A stretch of 64,000 nt of DNA, taken from the NCBI RefSeq assembly GCF_900168015.1, contig NZ_FUYR01000006.1, forward strand, positions 1 through 64,000. Reading direction: 5' to 3'. Shown here in pieces: positions 24,056-33,337 of the stretch. A program made the position numbers and the translations under genes. Every line of letters begins with the position of its first letter. The first letter of the stretch is position 1. The stretch is from Daejeonella lutea. GTDB taxonomy: Bacteria; Bacteroidota; Bacteroidia; Sphingobacteriales; Sphingobacteriaceae. Below the pieces are notes generated by a model, which made no database searches, was not told the DNA's origin, and saw only the letters and a program-made list of their open reading frames with translations.

Positions 24056-25141
24056 ATGAGCGACAAACTTCTTTTACCTTATAACTCAGGTTCGTTAGAA
24101 CTTAAGAATAGGACAGTCATGGCTCCCATGACCCGCAGCCGTGCTACATCAAATAACATACCTACTGATATAATGACCAATTATTATCAGCAACGTGCTA
24201 CCGCCGGGTTGATAATTACTGAAGGTACTTCCCCCTCTCCTAACGGCCTGGGGTATTCAAGTATTCCAGGGATTTTCAACGCAGAGCAGGTAGCGGGTTG
24301 GAAGAAGGTCACTGACGCTGTTCATCAGGGCGGTGGGAAAATCGTTATACAATTGATGCATACTGGCCGTATTGGTCATCCACTCAATCTTCCAGAAGGA
24401 GCTGAAATACTAGCTCCTTCAGCTGTAAAGGCTGCCGGCCAAATGTTTACAGTAAAAGAGGGAATGCAGGACCATCCTGAGCCCCGTGCATTTTCAACTG
24501 AGGAAGTCCAAAGTACAATCGAAGAGTACGTGACAGCTGCTAAAAATTCGATTGATGCCGGATTTGACGGCATTGAGCTGCACGCTGCAAATGGCTATCT
24601 CATCGAACAGTTTTTAAATCCCGGAACAAATACTCGAGACGATCAGTATGGCGGTAGTATTGAAAACAGAAGCCGCTTCCTGCTGGAAATAGTTGAGCAA
24701 ACGGTGAAAGTAATCGGAAAGGACAAAGTTGGTGTCCGCTTTTCACCATATGGAGCATTCAACGATATGCCAGCATATGATGCAGTGGATGAAACTTATA
24801 CCTACCTGGCAGAAAAACTAAATGAACTTGAAATCCTTTACATCCACGTCCTTGATCACTCTGCCGGAAACAGTTCGCCGGATATAACCCGGGTGAAGGA
24901 TATAATTAGATCCCGCTTTCAAAACATACTTATATTCTGCGGTGGATTTAACAAAGAAAAGGCTGAGGAGGAACTAAAACAAGGAATCGCCGACCTAATC
25001 GCTTTCGGAGTACCGTTTCTTACAAACCCTGATCTTGTTAAACGTATGGAGGTTGGTGCTGAATTAAATCAGCCCGATTATAATTCATTTTACACACCCG
25101 GTGAAAAAGGATACACAGATTACCCATTTCTGAATACCTGA
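24056..25141 (+). CDS. Old Yellow Enzyme family alkene reductase
   Basis: A 361-residue FMN-dependent ene-reductase. Seen: LKNRTVMAPMTRSRA (13-27), GLIITEGTSPSP, WKKVTDAVHQGGGKIVIQLMHTGR, the substrate-binding GFDGIELHAANGYLIEQFLNP (His/Asn pair), YGGSIENRSRFLLEIVE and the C-terminal LIAFGVPFLTNPDL. It reduces activated double bonds (enones, nitro compounds) with NADPH, often in detoxification. Stands alone between divergent or convergent neighbours. Confidence 0.93.
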   Translation: MSDKLLLPYNSGSLELKNRTVMAPMTRSRATSNNIPTDIMTNYYQQRATAGLIITEGTSPSPNGLGYSSIPGIFNAEQVAGWKKVTDAVHQGGGKIVIQLMHTGRIGHPLNLPEGAEILAPSAVKAAGQMFTVKEGMQDHPEPRAFSTEEVQSTIEEYVTAAKNSIDAGFDGIELHAANGYLIEQFLNPGTNTRDDQYGGSIENRSRFLLEIVEQTVKVIGKDKVGVRFSPYGAFNDMPAYDAVDETYTYLAEKLNELEILYIHVLDHSAGNSSPDITRVKDIIRSRFQNILIFCGGFNKEKAEEELKQGIADLIAFGVPFLTNPDLVKRMEVGAELNQPDYNSFYTPGEKGYTDYPFLNT

Positions 25142-25162
25142 TTGTGCTGATTAATGATTCTG

Positions 25163-25249
25163 AACCGCAAAGTTCCAAAGCATCGGGCTTGCAAATAGCA
25201 TGCGATTAAATCAACTTCGCTTTGCAAGATGCTTGTGCACTTTGCGGTT
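25163..25249. repeat. 87-base imperfect inverted repeat of the TTTGCG word family
   Basis: AACCGCAAAGT (25163-25173) and ACTTTGCGGTT (25239-25249) are perfectly complementary arms; AAAGCATC and TTGCAAA inside also have partners (GATGCTT, TTTGCAA). It fills the gap between the OYE gene and the phosphoesterase and could act as a transcript end. Confidence 0.65.
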
Positions 25250-25276
25250 AATCAAAGAGTTTCTAAATTGCTTACT

Positions 25277-26206
25277 ATGGATATGAAAAGAAAAGATTTC
25301 CTGAAAGCATCAATAGCTGCGGCTGGCCTTTCTGCGGTCCCGGAACTGGCAGCTGCTAGAACCTCTGCGGCTAAGCGATCGTTCCGCTTTGCTTTCATTT
25401 CGGATATACATGTTAAACCTGAGCGAGTTGCTGAGGAAGGAATGGCGAAAGCCTTACAGCATATTCAAAAATTAAAGCCAAAGGCAAATTTTATTGTAAT
25501 GGGCGGCGACGCAATTTACGATTCTCTTAAGGCTACGAAGGAATACACCAAACAACAATGGGATCTTTATCAATCTATTCTTCAAAAGAATAATAGCCTG
25601 CCCGTTTATAATTGCATTGGCAACCATGATATTTTCGGCTGGTACAATATACCCAAGGACACAGGCGATCCCCTTTACGGCAAGGCCTGGGCCTTGAAAG
25701 AACTAGGTCTGTCAACGCCTTATTACCATTTTAACAAAGGCAAGTGGGATTTCATAGTCCTCGACAGCACTCAGGAGCGCAATGAAGGCGGTTATATTGC
25801 GAAGCTTGATGAAGCACAGTTTAAGTGGCTTGAAAGAAAGCTCGACGACATACCATCTGACCATTTTATCAGCATCATTTCACATATCCCAATTCTGTCT
25901 ATCTGCGCCGGGCTCTACTTTGGTAAGAACGACCCTAATGGAGATCTAAGAATTCAGTATATGCTCATGCATACAGACTTTTTTAAGATAAAAGACCTGT
26001 TCAATAAGTATCCGAATATTAAAAACTGCCTGAGTGGCCACATTCACCTGCAGGATAAAGTCGACTATAACAACATTGAATACTTTTGCAACGGAGCTAT
26101 AAGCGGTAATCTCTGGAAAGGCCCGTACTATGAATTTGGTCCTGCCTATGCGCTGTTTGAGTTTTATGAAGATGGGAGCTGCCAACGTGAGATGATCTCG
26201 TATTGA
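25277..26206 (+). CDS. Exported calcineurin-like phosphoesterase
   Basis: A 309-residue metallophosphoesterase. Metal ligands are visible in order: FISDIHVKPE (Asp, His), VMGGDAIYD (Asp), YNCIGNHDIF (Asn, His), ISHIPI (His) and LSGHIHLQD (His-x-His). The N-terminus MDMKRKDFLKASIAAAGLSA looks like a Tat signal with KRK in place of the twin Arg, so export by Tat is likely but the motif is weak. ATG 25277 (or 25283) is chosen because the upstream start at 25229 lies in the inverted repeat and would spoil the signal. Substrate unknown. Confidence 0.85.
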   Translation: MDMKRKDFLKASIAAAGLSAVPELAAARTSAAKRSFRFAFISDIHVKPERVAEEGMAKALQHIQKLKPKANFIVMGGDAIYDSLKATKEYTKQQWDLYQSILQKNNSLPVYNCIGNHDIFGWYNIPKDTGDPLYGKAWALKELGLSTPYYHFNKGKWDFIVLDSTQERNEGGYIAKLDEAQFKWLERKLDDIPSDHFISIISHIPILSICAGLYFGKNDPNGDLRIQYMLMHTDFFKIKDLFNKYPNIKNCLSGHIHLQDKVDYNNIEYFCNGAISGNLWKGPYYEFGPAYALFEFYEDGSCQREMISY

Positions 26207-26227
26207 CGTGTTGTAACGTTGAATGTT

Positions 26228-26734
26228 TTAACCCTTGGACTTTTTTGATTGAGGCTGTTCCAGCAGACAAATCTTTACCCGCTGATACATGCTTTTCTTG
26301 TCAAGGGCACTTTCAAGCTGATCGAGGATGCCTAAAATATTCACATCAGCCTCGGCAATCCACTTTCTGTTCTCGTCTTTAATGACATCCAGAATTGGCT
26401 GAAGTTGGGAAAGAATCTTTTTGCCGCCGGGGCTCAATGAGATCATGCGCTTTCGGGCATCCTTTTTATCGGTGCTTGTTTTTACAAGTTTCCGATCAAC
26501 GAGCTGATCAACAAACTGCACGACTGCTGGATGGCTAAGCTCTAATGATTCAGAGATCTCGGTAATAGCAAGGATCTTTTCACGATTAAGCAACTCCAGC
26601 ACAAGGTACCATTTGGCTTCAAAATCGACATCCGATTCCTTATAGATTTTGCTGACATCCTGCGAAAGCCGCTCACTCAACCTTTTCAGGCGCGTAGCGA
26701 TCGCCAATTCTCCCAAATCATTGATTAAATTCAT
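26228..26734 (-). CDS. MarR-family transcriptional regulator
   Basis: A 168-residue winged-helix regulator. The DNA-binding part runs from ILAITEISESLELSHPAVVQFVDQLVDRKLV to the wing DKKDARKRMISLSPGGKKI (about 55-105), flanked by dimerisation helices. I start it at ATG 26734 (MNLINDLGELAIATRLKRL), the normal MarR N-terminus; the longer frame to 26833 adds a hydrophobic stretch not found in the family. Two direct TATAAAACT repeats lie just upstream and may be an operator. The ligand and targets are unknown. Confidence 0.85.
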   Translation of the reverse strand: MNLINDLGELAIATRLKRLSERLSQDVSKIYKESDVDFEAKWYLVLELLNREKILAITEISESLELSHPAVVQFVDQLVDRKLVKTSTDKKDARKRMISLSPGGKKILSQLQPILDVIKDENRKWIAEADVNILGILDQLESALDKKSMYQRVKICLLEQPQSKKSKG

Positions 26735-26770
26735 GCTTATAAAACTAAATATATAAATGCATATAAAACT
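26735..26770 (-). promoter_or_regulatory. Direct repeats upstream of the MarR gene, possible operator
   Basis: GCTTATAAAACT (26735-26746) and GCATATAAAACT (26759-26770) recur with a 24-base period right at the gene start. Operator function is inferred from position only. Confidence 0.3.
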
Positions 26771-26861
26771 GATCTGAAACATCTTCAGAAATCTGCTCCC
26801 ATTTCTCATTTGTGACTTTATCCAGGATCTCATTTCAAATAATTGATTATCCGTTTTGCTA

Positions 26862-26952
26862 ATCTTTTCGACTCTCCACTTTCACCTTTCCTCTTTCACT
26901 TCTCCATTCTCAACTCTCCACTTTCCACTCTCAACTATCACCTTTCAACTTA
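26862..26952. repeat. Word-like repeat, CTCCACTTTC/CAACTCTC family
   Basis: About 90 bases of pyrimidine-rich words (CTCTCCACTTTCAC, CTCAACTCTCCAC, TTTCAACTT) between the MarR gene and the 3' end of the receptor gene. Confidence 0.6.
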
Positions 26953-26953
26953 T

Positions 26954-29398
26954 CTACCCCGCCCTTCTCTTCTCATCCTCGGCGCCCCCGCTTCTCCTTC
27001 TGGAACCCGGAACCTGCGTTTTTCCGAAACGATATGTAAAGCTCAAGGTTCCTACACGTGTATCCCTCGTTTGAAGGAAGTGCTCGCCATATCCGCTCAG
27101 CAGAGTGAACGCATCTATCCCGTTTGTGAAGAATACATCACTAACGTTTAGTTTTAGTGAAGCTTTCTTATCGAAAAGCTGCTTCTGAACCCCCAGTCCC
27201 ATTGACCAAATTGGATCTATTTCTAAGAAACCATAAGTTGATTTACCCTGATAATTACCAATAAACTCTGCCGTAACTGTATTATTCACAACAAAATTAT
27301 TGTTGCTATTGAAGGTAAAAGTTGTCCGGCCCGCGTTAAGATTAGTATTAACCAGGTTTCCGCTGTATCTGCCATAATACAGAAGTGCATTGTTTGTACT
27401 GTTTAACCACTTGCCAACGCTTATTGGGAACCCGAAGCTAAAATTATAGTAATCAAACTTCGCCAGGTTACGGCCTGTTTGCAGGACGGTATTAGGCTCG
27501 GTATCGGGTGAGAGTACACTTAAAATATTATCGGTAGTTCTGCTGTAACCAATTTTAGTAATGAACTTCTGTTTCAGAGTATGCGTCAGTTCAAATGAGT
27601 TTGTCAACTCTGGTTTCAGGAATGGATTTCCTGCTGATGAAGTTGCAGGATCCAGGAATACCTTAAATGGATTGAGCTGCCTGTAAGAAGGTCTGTTAAT
27701 ACGGCGGCTAAGCGATATCCCAAGATCATTGTTTTCACTAAATCTGTATCCAAGATATCCGCTCGGAAATAGTTGGGTATAATTCCGATCGAAATTAGAG
27801 TTGTCTTTTAACTGAACGCCTTCTGCTACCGTATTCTCCAATCGTAAACCTAATTGAATATTTAATTTCTTCCACTTACCTGAGGTGTTAACATATGCCG
27901 CATTTATATTCTCATTGTATATAAAGTGATTGCTCTTGCCCGCATCCAGAATATCGCTTCCGTTACTGCGATCATAGAATGCCACATTGTTATCTGACTC
28001 TACCCAACTACTTTTCAAGCCTGCTTCAAAACGACCGTTCCATGCCTTTAATGGTTGGTTGTAGTCTATTTTAAACGACCGAATATCCAGAAGTCCTGAA
28101 AGATCACCCAATAGCTTGTACGGTGTACGGGAAGGAACATCATTTAAACCATAATAATTTGTTGTATAATTCTGAATCTCATCAGAACGAAATCTTGCGT
28201 AGTCAAGGTCAGCACTTAGCTCCTTTCCGCCAGAATCCAGGGTGTGCTTGTAATTCAGGTTATAGCTGGTGTTGGTACGTTCTGGAGAATTCGTTCCAAC
28301 AGTATTAAAAGAACCAGTAGCTTGATTTGTAGCATTGAAAGATTTTGCACGGCTATCAGCATCAACATTCCCCTTGTTTGAGATGCCGTTGACAGTAAAA
28401 CCTAATATAGCTTTTTTACCAAGGTTATAGTCTGCTCCAAGTCGCAAATTATGATTATTAAATGCGAACTGAAAGTAGTTAACATAGTTATTGCCACCGG
28501 TTAATTGATTCGATGGTGTGTAGAAATTTCGGAATATAGTAAGGTCGTTAAAGTCTTCACGATATCCATAATTATACGAACCAAACACATTCAGCTTTTT
28601 GGATCGGCTGTTAAAATTTAGTGAGGGGTTAAGTTTGGAATATACTCCCTGGCCGTAGCTCAACGACAAACTTCCATTTGTTCCAACATTGTTTCCCTTT
28701 TTTAACCTGATGTCAATGATACCCGAGTTTCCAGACGCATCGTATTTGGCCGAGGGGTTTGTGATCAGGTCAATCTTTTCGATCTGTTCTGCAGACATGC
28801 TTCGAAGCATATTTGCCAGGTCCTGCCCGGACATAGGCACCAATTTGCCGTCAATCATGACAAGAACACCCTGCCTGCCCCGCATTGCTATATTATCATT
28901 CTGGTCAACCGTGATCCCAGGCGCCTTTTCAAGGACTTCCAATGCTGTACTTCCCACAGCAGTGAGTGAACTTGCAACATTGATAACCGTTTTATCATAT
29001 TGCTGTTGAATGAGCGGCCGCGCTGCAGTGACCACAACTTCTTTTAAAGAATTCTCCGCCCGGATCAAATTAATTTTGCCAAGATCGATATTCTGCCGCA
29101 GGCTGATCGTGTCAGACTGATATTTCTCAAAATTCATGCTTTGCGTTATGAGGAGATATTTGCTGGCCGGGATGCGGTCAAACACAAAGTTTCCCGCATC
29201 ATCAGGAAACTCCATCTTTATCAGCTTTTTATCTTCAGCCTTTAGTAGGTGCATTGTAACATCATCTGTCTTTTGATTTCCAGACGCAGATAATGTTCCT
29301 TTTATTTGAAATGAAGATGTCTCCTGTGCTAAAGCGGAACTTATGTAAACGCTTACACAAATAATTGCTATAAATGAATTTAACGAAAAAGATTTCAT
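26954..29398 (-). CDS. TonB-dependent-receptor-like outer membrane beta-barrel protein
   Basis: An 814-residue protein with a signal peptide ending near ALAQ (25). Residues about 30-115 are a CarboxypepD_reg-like domain; about 120-220 a plug domain (LKEVVVTAARPLIQQQYDKTVINV, LEKAPGITVDQNDNIAMRGRQGVLVMIDG, LITNPSAKYDASGNSGIIDI); the rest is a beta-barrel of the OMP_b-brl_3 type. It ends RFGKTQVPGSRRR plus a charged tail instead of an aromatic residue, as usual in this subfamily. No SusD partner is adjacent, so it is not a classic polysaccharide locus. Substrate unknown. Its promoter box is at 29419-29426. Confidence 0.88.
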   Translation of the reverse strand: MKSFSLNSFIAIICVSVYISSALAQETSSFQIKGTLSASGNQKTDDVTMHLLKAEDKKLIKMEFPDDAGNFVFDRIPASKYLLITQSMNFEKYQSDTISLRQNIDLGKINLIRAENSLKEVVVTAARPLIQQQYDKTVINVASSLTAVGSTALEVLEKAPGITVDQNDNIAMRGRQGVLVMIDGKLVPMSGQDLANMLRSMSAEQIEKIDLITNPSAKYDASGNSGIIDIRLKKGNNVGTNGSLSLSYGQGVYSKLNPSLNFNSRSKKLNVFGSYNYGYREDFNDLTIFRNFYTPSNQLTGGNNYVNYFQFAFNNHNLRLGADYNLGKKAILGFTVNGISNKGNVDADSRAKSFNATNQATGSFNTVGTNSPERTNTSYNLNYKHTLDSGGKELSADLDYARFRSDEIQNYTTNYYGLNDVPSRTPYKLLGDLSGLLDIRSFKIDYNQPLKAWNGRFEAGLKSSWVESDNNVAFYDRSNGSDILDAGKSNHFIYNENINAAYVNTSGKWKKLNIQLGLRLENTVAEGVQLKDNSNFDRNYTQLFPSGYLGYRFSENNDLGISLSRRINRPSYRQLNPFKVFLDPATSSAGNPFLKPELTNSFELTHTLKQKFITKIGYSRTTDNILSVLSPDTEPNTVLQTGRNLAKFDYYNFSFGFPISVGKWLNSTNNALLYYGRYSGNLVNTNLNAGRTTFTFNSNNNFVVNNTVTAEFIGNYQGKSTYGFLEIDPIWSMGLGVQKQLFDKKASLKLNVSDVFFTNGIDAFTLLSGYGEHFLQTRDTRVGTLSFTYRFGKTQVPGSRRRSGGAEDEKRRAG

Positions 29399-29418
29399 AC
29401 TATTACTTAATGACTATG

Positions 29419-29426
29419 CAAAGGTA
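29419..29426 (-). promoter_or_regulatory. -7 promoter box of the receptor gene
   Basis: On the minus strand it reads TACCTTTG, 20 bases before the ATG at 29398. Confidence 0.5.
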
Positions 29427-29477
29427 ATAATGCGGTTTGTTAAATTATGTTAAAAGGTAAATTATTTCTTTTTATTC

Positions 29478-29489
29478 GTAAGTACTTAC
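29478..29489. promoter_or_regulatory. Perfect 12-base palindrome upstream of the receptor promoter
   Basis: GTAAGTACTTAC is its own reverse complement and lies about 50 bases upstream of the -7 box. It could be a dimeric regulator site. The rest of 29399-29737 shows no gene. Confidence 0.4.
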
Positions 29490-29737
29490 TTATAAATATG
29501 GAATAAATAATTAATAAATTCAGGAATAAGGTTTTATTGCATAGTTATCGTCTGTTCTGCTGAACTTAACCCGGTACTAAAGAGGTACCCCCAGGAGCAC
29601 CAAGCGGGCAACTATCTGACAAAAGTGCAATATGAGCGGACAATCAGCGGAGAAAAAGTGTAGAGCAAAAGAACGTATTAAGGAAATACTCTGGACCGTC
29701 GACAATTGAGCGTTAAAGAAGTCCTCTCCATCAAAAC

Positions 29738-29769
29738 GAAAAAAGCCCGGAAATTTATGTTTCCAGGCT
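29738..29769 (-). terminator. Terminator of the 29790-30272 lipoprotein gene
   Basis: Stem 29744-29753 with 29760-29769 (AGCCTGGAAA/TTTCCGGGCT on the minus strand, one mismatch), followed on the minus strand by six T. Confidence 0.7.
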
Positions 29770-29789
29770 GGCAATTAGGTGAAGAATGA

Positions 29790-30272
29790 TTAATTTTTAC
29801 AGTCTACCTTGTCAAATTCTATATTGAAAACCGAGGCATCCGAAAAGACCTCTCTTCCAGTTTTGGGATCGATTGTATAGTTTTTCTGAACAAGCTTATC
29901 ACCACTTAACTTAAATTCAACCTGCAGGGTATCATTCGTACCCTCCTGCATGTAGACCCAGGTTCCTTTAATAAGATCACCATCTCGTGTTGCATTAATC
30001 CTTCCAACTCTCCTATCCTTTTCTTTAGGATAATGACCGAAATCACCGGTTACATTATCACCATCCAGGGTAAGTTTCAATGAAGTGGTATCCTGATTAG
30101 CTGTTCCGGCAAGCTTTTGAAAACAAAGAGTTTCTACCATGGGCTCTTCAGTTACCTTTACATCCGTATTGACGTTAACTGTTGTGTCGGACGACTCTGT
30201 GGTTTTTTCCGGCTGGGACGTGCATGCTGCCATACTTAAAGTTCCAGCAAATAATATCATTAATCGTTTCAT
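29790..30272 (-). CDS. Lipoprotein of unknown function
   Basis: A 160-residue protein. ATG 30272 (MKRLMILFAGTLSMAAC) gives a lipoprotein signal with the lipid-carrying Cys at about 17, then a Ser/Thr-rich linker and a small domain (LCFQKLAGTANQDTTSLKLTLDGDNVTGDF, then DGDLIKGTWVYMQEGTNDTLQVEFKLSGDKLVQK) that looks like a beta-structured membrane-anchored domain. The frame extends upstream to 30347 but that would bury the signal. It lies just downstream of the RecD-like gene on the same strand, 35 bases after its stop. No named family recognised. Confidence 0.8.
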   Translation of the reverse strand: MKRLMILFAGTLSMAACTSQPEKTTESSDTTVNVNTDVKVTEEPMVETLCFQKLAGTANQDTTSLKLTLDGDNVTGDFGHYPKEKDRRVGRINATRDGDLIKGTWVYMQEGTNDTLQVEFKLSGDKLVQKNYTIDPKTGREVFSDASVFNIEFDKVDCKN

Positions 30273-30306
30273 ATTGTGTTTTTTCGATATGAAGCAATTA
30301 TCTTGC

Positions 30307-31734
30307 CTATGAGACACGTTGGTGTTGAATTCCGAAAAATTTATCACTGAAATTTACCAGGAACAATTCATTCGTGGAGCGTGTAATTCCAGTATAAAGC
30401 CATCTTAAAAATTCTGTGTTAAGCATCTCATCTGTAAGATAGCCCTGATCAATGAAAACAGCAGGCCATTGCCCTCCCTGAGCTTTGTGACAGGTAACTG
30501 CGAACGCGAATTTGATTTGTAGGGCATTATAGTAAGGGTCCTTCTTCATTTCCTCCATCCTGATTTGCTTATTTTCAAAATGGCTATAATCCTCCTGAAC
30601 AGCGTCAAATAATCGCTTGCTATCTGCCCCAGACAAGCTTGGAGTTTCGGCATACAAGGTGTCTAGCAAAACTTTACAGGTCAAGGGCTCTTCATCAGGA
30701 TAATCCAACAGTTCGATAACGACTTCGGCGAACCGAAAGCCATACTGTTCTTCTATTCTCCTAACCTTTCTGATCTTTGCAATATCCCCGTTAGCAATAA
30801 ATCCACTACTATTATCCTCACCCTGCAGCCAGAAATAATTGTTTCGCACCACCATTATGAAATCTCCTCCTGTTATCTCTTCCTCACGATATAATATTCG
30901 GTTCCTGATATTCTGGTTATAAGCGTTTGCACTTTTGTTAGATCGGCAGATAACAATAGAATTTTCAATGCCGTATTTGTCGTAAGCATAGCTAAGGCCT
31001 TCAACGAGCTTCTCACCCGTCATCTTAAAGATGTCCCTGAAACCTTGCAGCTTGAAACGAGGGAAAACGTTCTTGTTTTTCCTGATGAGCTCTCGTAATT
31101 CCGTAGCATTATAAAGGATTCCTGACTCTTTCTCCTGGCGTACAACATCAGTAAGTTCATAACTGAATAAATGCAGGCCGAAATTGTCATTTAGCACTTT
31201 AATATCCAATGCCGGACTTTTTTCTGAACCGACAGGCGGCAATTGGGCCGTATCACCTACAAGCATCAGCTTACAGTTCTTACCATTATATACATAGCTT
31301 ATCAGGTCCTGAAGCAAACTTTGCCTGCTGTAATCATGTATCTGATCTGAGATCATGGAAGCCTCATCCACGATGAAAATAGTGTTTTCTGATAAGTTAT
31401 CAGCCAGCACAAAGTTCATATCCGGACTGGCTGCAACTTTCTTCCTGTATATCCTTTTATGGATTGTGAATGCCTTCTTTCCCGAGTAATTGCTGATTAC
31501 CTTTGCCGCCCGGCCCGTAGGAGCCAGCAATACCGACTTGAGTTTGACGCGGGACAAAACCTTCACAAGTGCGCTTATCAAGGTAGTTTTACCCGTACCT
31601 GCGTATCCTCGAAGCAGAAAGCATTCCTCACCCGAACCCATTGGCAAAAAATCTTCAAGCAGACGGAATACTTCTTGCTGTTGTAAAGTGGGTGTTTTCC
31701 CAAAATTCTGTTCCAGCAGGTCCCTGATGTTCAT
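30307..31734 (-). CDS. RecD-like superfamily 1 DNA helicase
   Basis: A 475-residue ATP-dependent helicase. Walker A is LLRGYAGTGKTTLISALV (about 42-59), Walker B is IFIVDEASMIS, motif III is MLVGDTAQLPPVGSEKSP, and the C-terminal UvrD_C_2 part holds FAVTCHKAQGGQWPAVFID and YTGITRS. It resembles the short RecD2/Pif1-like helicases common in Bacteroidetes, not the RecBCD subunit, since no recB/recC is near. It unwinds DNA 5' to 3' in repair or replication restart (family knowledge). Confidence 0.9.
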   Translation of the reverse strand: MNIRDLLEQNFGKTPTLQQQEVFRLLEDFLPMGSGEECFLLRGYAGTGKTTLISALVKVLSRVKLKSVLLAPTGRAAKVISNYSGKKAFTIHKRIYRKKVAASPDMNFVLADNLSENTIFIVDEASMISDQIHDYSRQSLLQDLISYVYNGKNCKLMLVGDTAQLPPVGSEKSPALDIKVLNDNFGLHLFSYELTDVVRQEKESGILYNATELRELIRKNKNVFPRFKLQGFRDIFKMTGEKLVEGLSYAYDKYGIENSIVICRSNKSANAYNQNIRNRILYREEEITGGDFIMVVRNNYFWLQGEDNSSGFIANGDIAKIRKVRRIEEQYGFRFAEVVIELLDYPDEEPLTCKVLLDTLYAETPSLSGADSKRLFDAVQEDYSHFENKQIRMEEMKKDPYYNALQIKFAFAVTCHKAQGGQWPAVFIDQGYLTDEMLNTEFLRWLYTGITRSTNELFLVNFSDKFFGIQHQRVS

Positions 31735-31887
31735 CGCTGCAATTTGCGAAATCTCTTAGTATTTCGAACCCTGAAGCTTCAAAACAATGAAAATAAATTA
31801 GACGTGAAATTGGATTCATAGCATCTAGTAGTGAAAATCTGCTCCAAAAACTGATTTTATTTAATGACAAATGTTAAACAGAAAACA

Positions 31888-31895
31888 TACTTTTG
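31888..31895 (+). promoter_or_regulatory. -7 promoter box of the DUF3822-rsmD operon
   Basis: TACTTTTG fits TAnnTTTG and ends 6 bases before the ATG at 31902. Confidence 0.45.
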
Positions 31896-31901
31896 TGAGA
31901 G

Positions 31902-32753
31902 ATGAATAAACTGCTTTATCTTTCTGATGATGACCTTCAATCGCAGCTGGCAGCCCGGTATGACCTCCTCGTACAGATTGGACTTGAAACTTTTCAATAT
32001 GCTATAATCGATAAGCAGATCAATCAAGTTAAGGTACTGGCAGAATATGAGTTGACCCTGCCGGCGCAAAATAAAGACATCATAAAAGCGATAGAAGGAC
32101 TTCCAGAAGCTAACCGGCAATTTAAATTTGCTTTCAACTCAGTAAAAATAGCTTTCAATTCGTCGGATTTCACGTTTATCCCAGCAGATCTTTATCAGGA
32201 AGGCATCCGCGAAGAATATGGAAAATACTTGAATCCAACAGGTAGTTCTGAGCTTTTGGTCAACAATATCGCGTCAGCTGAAATAAAAAATATCGTTGCC
32301 ATTGATTCTGACTTAAATTCAGGCTTGAACAAGATATTTCACAGGCCTAGAATCTACAATCAGGCATATCCTTTCATTGAAGGTGTGCAGAAATACCTTA
32401 ATCGGGAAGACGAAACGGCTTGCTTCTTTGATATTCAGCCTAAACAATTTCAGGTTGCAGTTTACAAACACTTTAACTTAGAATTTTATAATTCATTTGA
32501 ATATGCAAATCCGGATGAATTCAATTACTACCTGCTGCACCTGATTGATTCTGCTAATATTGACACAGAAAAAACACCAATTATTTTAACCGGTAAGGTG
32601 TCATCGACGGACGACGTGCATCAAAGGCTGGAAAAATATTTCAGCGATATACGGTTTATCGAATCAAACGATTTGTCCAAATATTCTGACCAAATGGGAA
32701 AGGATAAGCCAAATGCCTTTTTCACATTATTCAGTCTTCAGCTATGCGAATAA
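31902..32753 (+). CDS. DUF3822 family protein
   Basis: A 283-residue protein of a Bacteroidetes-specific family that has an actin/ASKHA-like fold by published domain predictions (family knowledge, uncertain). It reads LAARYDLLVQIGLETFQYAIID at the start, VEGVQKYL-type segments in the middle, and PIILTGKVSSTDDVHQRLEKYFSDIRFI at the end. In this phylum it usually precedes rsmD and coaD as here; the stop overlaps the rsmD start by 10 bases, indicating one operon. Molecular role unknown. Confidence 0.82.
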   Translation: MNKLLYLSDDDLQSQLAARYDLLVQIGLETFQYAIIDKQINQVKVLAEYELTLPAQNKDIIKAIEGLPEANRQFKFAFNSVKIAFNSSDFTFIPADLYQEGIREEYGKYLNPTGSSELLVNNIASAEIKNIVAIDSDLNSGLNKIFHRPRIYNQAYPFIEGVQKYLNREDETACFFDIQPKQFQVAVYKHFNLEFYNSFEYANPDEFNYYLLHLIDSANIDTEKTPIILTGKVSSTDDVHQRLEKYFSDIRFIESNDLSKYSDQMGKDKPNAFFTLFSLQLCE

Positions 32754-33280
32754 TAGGTGGTAGGCTGAAGGGCCTGCGCTTAAATCCTCCCGGAAAATTA
32801 CCAGTCAGACCCACCACTGATAGTGCAAAGGAAGCCCTTTTTAATATTCTTTATAATCAATTTGACTTTGAAAGTCTGAAAGTTCTTGATTTATTTAGTG
32901 GCACCGGCAATATTTCTCTTGAGTTCGCATCACGGGGTGTTCCTTCGATTACATCAGTAGACCGTGATTTTGGTTGCTACAATTATTTAAAATCTGTTGC
33001 TAAACAATATTCGTTAGATTCTGTAAAACCGGTGAAAGCCGATGTACTTAAGTATTTGGAAGTTGAAACAGATCAGTATGATCTGATTTTTGTTGATCCT
33101 CCCTATGACCTCCCTCAGATGAATCAAATCGCGCCGATTGTCTTCCGAAGAAATATTCTGAAAGCAGATGGCGTGCTTATCGTCGAACATCACAGCATGA
33201 AAAAGATTGACAACGACCCACATTTCAAAGAACAACGTAAATATGGTTCTTCATCGTTCAGCTTTTTTACCCATCAATAG
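32744..33280 (+). CDS. rsmD: 16S rRNA (guanine(966)-N2)-methyltransferase
   Basis: A 178-residue SAM-dependent methyltransferase. It begins MRIIGGRLKGLRL and has RPTTDSAKEALFNIL, the SAM loop VLDLFSGTGNISLEFASRG and the catalytic LIFVDPPYDL (N6/N2-MTase motif IV, about 117-126). It modifies G966 of 16S rRNA (E. coli numbering). Overlaps DUF3822 by 10 bases; coaD follows 57 bases later. Confidence 0.94.
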   Translation: MRIIGGRLKGLRLNPPGKLPVRPTTDSAKEALFNILYNQFDFESLKVLDLFSGTGNISLEFASRGVPSITSVDRDFGCYNYLKSVAKQYSLDSVKPVKADVLKYLEVETDQYDLIFVDPPYDLPQMNQIAPIVFRRNILKADGVLIVEHHSMKKIDNDPHFKEQRKYGSSSFSFFTHQ

Positions 33281-33337
33281 TTGTTATTTATTACACCCAC
33301 TTTTGCGTATAGCTCTTTTATCCCTTAACTTTATAGT

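Noticed and set aside
26735-26833. N-terminal extension of the MarR protein
   Set aside because: Hydrophobic, not in the family, and spans the possible operator repeats.
29577-29774. 66-codon minus-strand frame downstream of the lipoprotein
   Set aside because: It contains the lipoprotein gene terminator and has no start context or homology; likely noise.
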